This document shows positions 5,663 to 10,525 of a stretch of DNA of 10,525 nucleotides, piece after piece. The position numbers and the translations under genes were made by a program. Position 1 is the stretch's first letter. Every line of letters begins with the position of its first letter. The stretch is from Pseudolabrys sp. (lineage in GTDB: Bacteria; Pseudomonadota; Alphaproteobacteria; Rhizobiales; Xanthobacteraceae): contig JAQSCR010000424.1 of the NCBI GenBank assembly GCA_029945495.1, forward strand, positions 6,458-16,982, given 5' to 3'. The notes beneath the pieces were generated by a model that saw only the letters and a list, made by a program, of their open reading frames with translations, had not been told where the DNA came from and made no database searches.

Positions 5663-5686
5663 ACCGACCACCCCCGCGCACCAGTC

Positions 5687-5701
5687 CGCCTAAGCTAGGC
5701 G
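5687..5701. repeat. Short perfect hairpin after the membrane-protein gene
   Basis: CGCCTA-AGC-TAGGCG is a perfect six-base-arm inverted repeat with a three-base loop, 24 bases past the stop at 5662 and about 116 bases before the ABC binding-protein start. It has no T-run after it on the plus strand, so it would be a poor intrinsic terminator. It may instead be an operator for the transporter operon. Confidence 0.3.
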
Positions 5702-5773
5702 CAAAAGCCTATTGATTGAACGCCCGCCGCCGCAAGCGCAGGCAGCAGCCGCATGGACAAGCCCGACCCCATT

Positions 5774-5779
5774 TGTAAT
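5774..5779 (+). promoter_or_regulatory. Candidate -10 for the ABC transporter operon
   Basis: TGTAAT is a five-of-six match to TATAAT and would place transcription start near 5786, about 32 bases before the ATG at 5818. The only -35-like hexamer nearby, TGGACA, is 14 bases upstream, shorter than normal. This is weak evidence, listed as the best candidate in 5663-5817. Confidence 0.25.
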
Positions 5780-5817
5780 CCTGATCGAGGTTTTTCTTGA
5801 AAACTCTGGGGGCACAA

Positions 5818-6816
5818 ATGCGTAAAATCTGGCAGGTCTGCGTTTTCACGTTGTTGATGGGCAGCGTCGCCCATGCCGGACCGGTGACGGCCTATACCGC
5901 GCTGGAAGAAGATGAAATCGCCGACTACGTCGCGGCGGCCAAGAAGGCCCTGCCCGACGTCGATCTCAAGGTGCTGCGTCTGTCGACCGGCGATCTGGGC
6001 GCCCGCATTCTCGCCGAAGCCTCCAATCCGCAGCACGACGTGATCTGGGGTTGGGCGGTCACCAATATGATGGACCCGCGCGTGCTCGCGCTGCTGCAGC
6101 CGTACAAGGCCAAGGGCGCCGACAAGCTGGCCGCGCCGTATCGCGCCGCCGATGACAAATGGTTCGCCGCCACTGGCTACATGGCCGCCTTCTGCGTCAA
6201 CAACGAGCGCATCAAGGCCAAGGGCCTGACCATGCCGAAGGATTGGGCCGATCTGCTCGATCCGAAATTCAAAGGCGAGGTGGTGATGCCGAACCCGGTG
6301 TCCTCCGGCACCGGCTATCTGCAGATCGTCGGCATCCTGCAACAGATGGGCGAAGAGAAGGGCTGGAAATTTCTCAAGGACCTCGACGCCAATGTCGCGC
6401 AGTACATCAAGTCGGGCTCGCGGCCTTGCAAGGCGGCGCGCGCCGGCGAATTCGCCGTCGGCACCTCGCTCGCCTTCGCGGCGATCCAGTCGATCCAGGA
6501 AGGCTTCCCGGTGACGATGGTGATCCCGGCGTCGGGCGCCGGCTTCGAGCTTGAAGCCTCGGCCTTGATGGCGTCGTCGAAGAACAAGGCCGACGCGCAG
6601 AAGTTCCTCGACTGGACGCTCGCGCCGGACGCCGCCGGCATCTACGGCAAGTACAAGGAAATCGTCACCATCCCGGGCATCAAGCCGTCGGCGGCATCGG
6701 TAAAGGCTGGCCTGCCCGCGGACGTCACCAAGATCCTGTTGCCGATCGACTTCGCCAAGTCGGCGGTGCAGCGCACTGCCATTCTGGAACGCTGGCAAAA
6801 GGAAATCGGCCGATAG
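5818..6816 (+). CDS. ABC importer periplasmic binding protein, putative 2-aminoethylphosphonate (PhnS2-like) type
   Basis: The 332-residue mature-type solute receptor delivers its ligand to the permease encoded downstream. A signal peptide (1-20, cleavage after VAHA) precedes VTAYTALEEDEI, the opening strand typical of the Fe(III)/AEP branch of binding proteins. Hallmarks recalled from the putative 2-aminoethylphosphonate receptor group are MPNPVSSGTGY (157-167) and NVAQYIKSGSRPCK (192-205). C126 and C204 are the only cysteines in the mature part and could form a disulfide. The ATG at 5818 is chosen because GGGGG precedes it by five bases and the signal peptide begins there; a TTG at 5797 would add seven residues. 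It is first in a three-gene operon. Substrate is inferred; iron or polyamine receptors share the fold. Confidence 0.85.
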   Translation: MRKIWQVCVFTLLMGSVAHAGPVTAYTALEEDEIADYVAAAKKALPDVDLKVLRLSTGDLGARILAEASNPQHDVIWGWAVTNMMDPRVLALLQPYKAKGADKLAAPYRAADDKWFAATGYMAAFCVNNERIKAKGLTMPKDWADLLDPKFKGEVVMPNPVSSGTGYLQIVGILQQMGEEKGWKFLKDLDANVAQYIKSGSRPCKAARAGEFAVGTSLAFAAIQSIQEGFPVTMVIPASGAGFELEASALMASSKNKADAQKFLDWTLAPDAAGIYGKYKEIVTIPGIKPSAASVKAGLPADVTKILLPIDFAKSAVQRTAILERWQKEIGR

Positions 6817-6819
6817 ACA

Positions 6820-6832
6820 CCGGCAAAGCCGG
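6820..6832 (+). other. Intercistronic hairpin between binding-protein and ATPase genes
   Basis: CCGGC-AAA-GCCGG is a perfect five-base GC stem starting three bases after the TAG stop, with the ATPase Shine-Dalgarno (GGGA, 6831-6834) partly inside its 3' arm. Such hairpins after receptor genes commonly protect the upstream message and damp translation of the ATPase. That role is inferred from position. Confidence 0.35.
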
Positions 6833-6838
6833 GACACG

Positions 6839-7840
6839 ATGCAGCTTCGGCTCGAAGGCGTCAGCAAGACGTTCGAAGGTATCCACGCGCTCGAGGATAT
6901 TTCGATCAGCGCGGAGGCACCCGAATTCGTGTGCCTCCTCGGCCCCTCCGGCTGCGGCAAGACAACCTTGCTGCGGCTGATCGCCGGCCTGACCGCACCG
7001 GACACCGGCCGCATCTGCCTCGACGATGCCGACCTGTCGCATACGCCGGCGCGCGAGCGCGGCTTCGGCATCGTGTTCCAAGCCTATTCGCTGTTCCCGA
7101 ACATGACGGTCGCGGCGAATATCGGATACGGCCTGCGCATTCGCGGCGAGTCCGCCGCGCGCATCGCCGCCCGCGTTGGCGAATTGCTCGACCTGATCCA
7201 GCTGCCGCATCTGGCCGACCGCTATCCGTGGCAGCTCTCGGGCGGCCAGCAACAGCGCGTCGCGCTGGCGCGTGCGGTCGCCGTCGAGCCGAAATTATTG
7301 CTGCTGGACGAGCCGCTGTCGGCGCTCGACGCCAAGGTGCGGGTCGAACTGCGTTCAGAGATCCGCGCGCTGCAAAAACGGCTGGGAATTCTCACCATCA
7401 TGGTGACGCATGACCAGGAAGAAGCGCTCATGCTCGCCGACCGTATCGTCTGCATGCAGAAGGGCCGCGTCGCCCAGGTCGGCACGCCGCAGGATCTCTA
7501 TCACCGCCCGGTGAGCCGCTTCGTCGCCGACTTCATGGGCATCAGCAATCTGATCGACGTGAAGACCGCGCAAGCCTTCGCGCCGGCGCTGCTCGCCGAC
7601 CGTCAGCCGAACGCTGGCGGCATCGCCTGCGTGCGGCCGGAAGATATCGTCCTGACCGCTACAGGCAGCGGCGCACGCATCAAGTCGGTGCAGTTCCTTG
7701 GCAATATTTCGCGGTTGACGCTCGACTGGCCGGGCGGCGAATTGATCGTCGAGCAGCCGGGCGAGACCACGCTGGCGCCGGGCACGCAGGTCGGCGTCGA
7801 GTTTTCGCCGCGCAAGCATGCCTGGGTCGCGGCGCCGTGA
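6839..7840 (+). CDS. ABC importer ATP-binding protein (PhnT/PotA/FbpC-like)
   Basis: This 333-residue ATPase powers the importer from the cytoplasmic face. All nucleotide-binding motifs are intact: Walker A GPSGCGKT (35-42), Q-loop Q81 in FQAYSLFPNM, signature LSGGQ (133-137), Walker B LLLLDEP (153-159), D-loop SALD and switch H191 in VTHDQEEA. The C-terminal part (about 240-333, VRPEDI..., VQFLGNISRLTL) is a TOBE-type regulatory domain, as in the CUT1/MOI and phosphonate/iron families. GGGA lies five bases before the ATG. The stop overlaps the permease start in GTGA, so the two are translationally coupled. The ATPase alone does not define the substrate; the receptor suggests 2-aminoethylphosphonate or a similar small phosphonate. 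Confidence 0.93.
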   Translation: MQLRLEGVSKTFEGIHALEDISISAEAPEFVCLLGPSGCGKTTLLRLIAGLTAPDTGRICLDDADLSHTPARERGFGIVFQAYSLFPNMTVAANIGYGLRIRGESAARIAARVGELLDLIQLPHLADRYPWQLSGGQQQRVALARAVAVEPKLLLLDEPLSALDAKVRVELRSEIRALQKRLGILTIMVTHDQEEALMLADRIVCMQKGRVAQVGTPQDLYHRPVSRFVADFMGISNLIDVKTAQAFAPALLADRQPNAGGIACVRPEDIVLTATGSGARIKSVQFLGNISRLTLDWPGGELIVEQPGETTLAPGTQVGVEFSPRKHAWVAAP

Positions 7841-9507
7841 GCCTGCTCCGGACCGGATTGCGATCCGCCGCCGATCTGGATCGCGTCTTTATCGCCGTTT
7901 GCCTGATCGTGCCGCTCGCCGCGCTCGGGCTTTTTTTCGTCTACCCGTTGGCGACCGTGGCGTTGCGCAGCGTGACCGAACCGGGCGGCAGCATCGGCCT
8001 CGGCAATTTCGCCGTCATCTTGCGCTCGACGAGTTTCTGGCGCGCCACCGCTCATAGCCTGACCATGAGCGGCTCGACCACCGCGGTCGTCCTGGTGTTG
8101 GGCCTTGTCGTCGCCTTCGCGCTGCGGCGCTGCCGCATCCTCGCCGGCACGCTGGTGATGGGCGCGGTCGCGCTGCCGCTGCTGATGCCATCGCTGGTGC
8201 AGGGATTGGGACTAATATTCTTGCTCGGCCGCAACGGCCTTTTGACCAAGGCCTCAGGCATTGAGATCAACATATACGGCTTCTGGGGGCTGCTGATCGC
8301 CAACGGCCTGTACGCTTTGCCGCAGGCGGTGCTGATCATCAGCGCGGCCTTGCGCAGCGCCGACGCGCGCATCTACGAGGCGGCCGAAATCCTCGGCACC
8401 TCGCCGTGGCGGCAGTTCCGCGACATCACGCTGCCCAACATCAAGTTCGGCCTCTTGAGCGCCGGCTTCGTCGTCTTCACCGTGACCATCACCGACTTCG
8501 GCAATGCCGCCACCATCGGCGGCGACTATTCGATCCTGGCGACCGAGATCTACAACCAGGTCGTCGGCCAGATGAACTTCAATCTTGGCGCCGTGGTCGG
8601 CATCATGCTGCTGTTTCCAACAGTACTGGCCTTTTATCTCGAACGCGTCGCCTCGCAGCGCCAGTTCGGCTCGCACAGCGATTCGGCGGTGCCGATCGTG
8701 CCGGTGTGGACGCCGCGCCGCGACGTGCCGATGACCGTCGCCGCCTGGCTGATCGCGCTGCTGCCGATCGTCACCGTCGGTGTCGTCGTGTTTGCCAGCT
8801 TCGTCTGGCTGTGGCCCTATCGGTTCGATCTCACTTTGCGTCATTACGCGGTCAAGGTGGCCGGCGGCTACGATCCGCTCTGGACGACCATCTATATCTC
8901 GATCTGGGCCGGCCTGGTCGGCACCGCGCTGACATTTGCGTTAGGCGTCGCGCTGCAAAGAATGCCGCGCCATGCGGTCAAGCCGATCTACTTCGTATGC
9001 ATGCTGCCGGCCGCGGTGCCGGGCCTGGTGCTGGGCCTGTCCTATATCTTTGCTTTCAACGCGCCGGGCACGCCGATCTATTTCCTTTACGGCAGCGCCG
9101 TTCTGATCGCGTTTTGCAATGTCTTCCATTACTGGACGCAAGGCTTCCTCACCACCATGACCGGCCTGCGGCTGGTGCCGGCATCGCTGCAGGAAACCGC
9201 GGCCTGTCTTGGGGCTGGCCTACCGCGCGTGATGCGCGACGTGGTCGCGCCGCATATGGCGCCGACCATCGTCTCAGTGTTTTTCTTTCTGTTCATGCAA
9301 TCGATGGTGACGTTGTCGGCCGTCATCTTTCTGATCACCGCCTCGGTGAGCGTCGCCTCGGTGTCGATCATGCGGCTGGACGAGGCCGGCTTCACCTCGC
9401 AGGCCGCGGCCTACGCCACCTGCACGATGGGCGTGGTGGTCGCGGCGTCGATCGTCATGCGCGTGCTGTTGGCGCTGATGACCGGACGGCGGAAAAGCGC
9501 CGGCTGA
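7837..9507 (+). CDS. ABC importer permease, fused two-domain (PhnU2/FbpB-like)
   Basis: This 556-residue inner-membrane protein contains both halves of the transport channel in one chain, with about 12 membrane segments and a polar linker near 272-298. The first half has a textbook EAA loop, EAAEILGTSPWRQFRDITLP (181-200), which docks on the ATPase. The second half has a weaker version starting ETAACLGAGLPRVMRD and ending at P472. Fused permeases of this length are typical of the Fe(III) (FbpB) and putative 2-aminoethylphosphonate (PhnU2) systems. Translation begins at GTG 7837, overlapping the ATPase stop by four bases. It has no strong Shine-Dalgarno, consistent with coupling. The stop is one base from that of the convergent flagellar gene. 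Confidence 0.92.
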   Translation: MSLLRTGLRSAADLDRVFIAVCLIVPLAALGLFFVYPLATVALRSVTEPGGSIGLGNFAVILRSTSFWRATAHSLTMSGSTTAVVLVLGLVVAFALRRCRILAGTLVMGAVALPLLMPSLVQGLGLIFLLGRNGLLTKASGIEINIYGFWGLLIANGLYALPQAVLIISAALRSADARIYEAAEILGTSPWRQFRDITLPNIKFGLLSAGFVVFTVTITDFGNAATIGGDYSILATEIYNQVVGQMNFNLGAVVGIMLLFPTVLAFYLERVASQRQFGSHSDSAVPIVPVWTPRRDVPMTVAAWLIALLPIVTVGVVVFASFVWLWPYRFDLTLRHYAVKVAGGYDPLWTTIYISIWAGLVGTALTFALGVALQRMPRHAVKPIYFVCMLPAAVPGLVLGLSYIFAFNAPGTPIYFLYGSAVLIAFCNVFHYWTQGFLTTMTGLRLVPASLQETAACLGAGLPRVMRDVVAPHMAPTIVSVFFFLFMQSMVTLSAVIFLITASVSVASVSIMRLDEAGFTSQAAAYATCTMGVVVAASIVMRVLLALMTGRRKSAG

Positions 9508-9508
9508 A

Positions 9509-9772
9509 TTATTTCAGCGTGCCCGACACGCGCAGGATATAGGCCAGCACCTGCGCCACGGCGCGGTAGAGATTCTCCGGAATCTCCTGGTCGATCTCGA
9601 CATTGGACAGCGCCATCGCCAGTTCCGGATTCTCCGAGATCGGCACGCCACTGGCGCTGCCGGCCTCGACAATGCGACGCGCCAGCTCGCCTCGGCCGAC
9701 CGCCGTCACTTTCGGCGCGTGCGGCGCCGCGTATTGCACTGCCACCGCCAGCGATTCGCGCTTGTGGCTCAT
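9509..9772 (-). CDS. Stand-alone FlhB C-terminal-domain protein (FlhX/EscU-YscU-HrcU family)
   Basis: The 87-residue protein matches only the small cytoplasmic part of FlhB, the export-gate switch of the flagellar type III secretion apparatus: LAVAVQY..., PKVTAVGRGELARRIVEAG, VPISENPELAMAL, and EIPENLYRAVAQVLAYILR. It has no membrane segments and begins just after where FlhB is normally self-cleaved at NPTH, so it corresponds to the released FlhB-CC fragment. A similar H. pylori protein is known to replace that fragment functionally. ATG 9772 is chosen because it overlaps the upstream FliK-like stop in ATGA and fits the domain boundary; an upstream extension to 9835 would lie inside the FliK-like gene in another frame. 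Coupling to a FliK-like gene, whose family talks to FlhB-CC, supports a role in export switching. It could instead be a redundant or regulatory copy. Confidence 0.85.
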   Translation of the reverse strand: MSHKRESLAVAVQYAAPHAPKVTAVGRGELARRIVEAGSASGVPISENPELAMALSNVEIDQEIPENLYRAVAQVLAYILRVSGTLK

Positions 9773-10525
9773 GTGGCGTGATCGACGTAAAGGCCGTGGC
9801 CGGCCGAGGCGGCGGCGGGCTGGCCGGCCTGGCAAGTGAGCACGCCGGGCTCGATCTCGGCCTGACGCAAGCCGGCTTCCAGCAGCGGCAATCCGGCCAG
9901 CAGGCTTTCCGCGCTTTCCGGCCGCTCGGCATTCATCGTGACGGTTGCCTTGCCGCCGATCAGCGCGATGCGCACATGCACCGCGCCGATCGGCTCAAGA
10001 TCGACCGAGAAATTGGCGCGCCATGCCGGCTCGACGATGTCGCCGTCACGCTTCGTGCCGTCGCGCTCGATACGGATCTGCGCTACCGCGGTGCCGGCCG
10101 GCATTGCCATCGGTATATCGAAAGTCATACGGCCGGGAATGGCGTCGGCAGGCCTTGCGTTGAGTTCGGCGCGCTCTGGCAGCGAGGCGATCTTCAGGAT
10201 CATCTCGCGGGCAATTGCCGAGTCGGTCTTATCGAGCAGATGCGACGCCAGATCGCGCGCCGTCGCATTCGCCGGCAGGCTGGCGTCGGCGGCGGGCTGC
10301 GGCACGGTCGGTCCGTTTGGATAAGGCAGCATCGGCCCGGCTGGCCGTTGTGCCGCCGGCGTCGGCGCGGACGCGGCCGAGGGAGTGCCGGCCGGCAATG
10401 CCGCGCGCTCGGCGCTCTCCCAGTTCTTCAGCGCTTCGCGCAGGGACAGCAGCACGGCGCGGGCATCGAGCGGCACCGTTGACCGCGACGGATCGCTCGC
10501 CGCGCCCGGGTTGCCGACGAAGCCC
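9769..10525 (-). CDS. FliK-like flagellar hook-length control protein, 5' end outside window
   Basis: The frame is open to the right edge, so the N-terminus is missing; at least 252 residues are visible. A Pro/Ala-rich flexible stretch (about 10270-10400) separates an N-terminal part from a C-terminal globular domain (about 9800-10130: FSVDLEPIGAVHVRIALIGGKATVTMNAERPE, then LLAGLPLLEAGLRQAEIEPGVL). This is the Flg_hook substrate-switch domain of FliK-type molecular rulers. FliK is exported during hook assembly and contacts the FlhB cytoplasmic domain to switch the exporter to filament proteins. Its stop overlaps the start of the FlhB-like gene by four bases, which fits that partnership. A GTG at 10476 could serve as an internal start, but the reading frame upstream of it carries on without a stop. 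Confidence 0.75.
   Translation of the reverse strand, partial: GFVGNPGAASDPSRSTVPLDARAVLLSLREALKNWESAERAALPAGTPSAASAPTPAAQRPAGPMLPYPNGPTVPQPAADASLPANATARDLASHLLDKTDSAIAREMILKIASLPERAELNARPADAIPGRMTFDIPMAMPAGTAVAQIRIERDGTKRDGDIVEPAWRANFSVDLEPIGAVHVRIALIGGKATVTMNAERPESAESLLAGLPLLEAGLRQAEIEPGVLTCQAGQPAAASAGHGLYVDHAT

Noticed and set aside
5695..7071. Minus-strand open frame of 458 codons
   Set aside because: It is opposite the clearly coding binding-protein and ATPase genes and has low-complexity, His/Arg-rich composition.
8406..9542. Plus-strand open frame of 378 codons inside the permease
   Set aside because: It is an out-of-frame shadow rich in Arg/Ala/His. The permease frame has membrane segments and EAA motifs.
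1..10525. CRISPR array or defence system
   Set aside because: No regularly spaced direct repeats and no nuclease, helicase or reverse-transcriptase genes are present. Any cargo of the integrated element would lie beyond position 1.

Overview
The window looks like a chromosomal segment of a GC-rich alphaproteobacterium, most likely of the Bradyrhizobium/Rhodopseudomonas/Xanthobacteraceae type. The reasons are the strongly GC-biased codon use from about 1700 onward, paired REP-like hairpins of a kind common in that group, an SNase-like secreted protein with a C-terminal OB-like domain, and an alphaproteobacterial-style FliK/FlhB-C-terminal gene pair. This placement comes from recalled family knowledge; no search was run.

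Positions 1-1660 are one end of an integrated element that continues beyond the left edge. On the minus strand it carries a tyrosine integrase and then a small AlpA-like winged-helix protein (excisionase or regulator), each followed by its own strong intrinsic terminator. This stretch is visibly less GC-rich than the rest. It ends at a tRNA-Arg(CCU) gene (1661-1700, minus strand) of which only the 5' half is present, broken just after the anticodon loop. No 3' half is seen in the window. The element's cargo, and any defence or metabolic system it carries, must lie to the left and cannot be judged here.

From 1700 rightward the sequence looks like ordinary core or accessory chromosome. A two-gene plus-strand operon (1815-3997) encodes a secreted SNase-fold protein that has lost most nuclease catalytic residues, coupled to an M48 metalloprotease lipoprotein with a C-terminal LysM-like domain. 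Two related palindromic hairpins (4004-4144) separate it from a convergent, intact-looking type I extradiol dioxygenase/VOC protein (4149-5111, minus). A small single-pass membrane protein (5273-5662, plus) is divergent from the dioxygenase, with a perfect 15-bp palindrome in the shared upstream region.

Next is a three-gene ABC importer operon (5818-9507, plus): periplasmic binding protein, ATPase and a fused two-domain permease. It resembles the putative 2-aminoethylphosphonate (PhnS2/PhnT/PhnU2-like) group. Its last stop codon is one base from the stop of a convergent flagellar-type pair (minus strand): a FliK-like hook-length control protein, cut off by the right edge, overlapping a stand-alone copy of the FlhB C-terminal domain.

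No wholly new system is evident. The points most worth following are the split tRNA-Arg with its unusually oriented integrase, the shortened SNase-like protein, and the FlhB fragment that begins where normal FlhB is self-cleaved.
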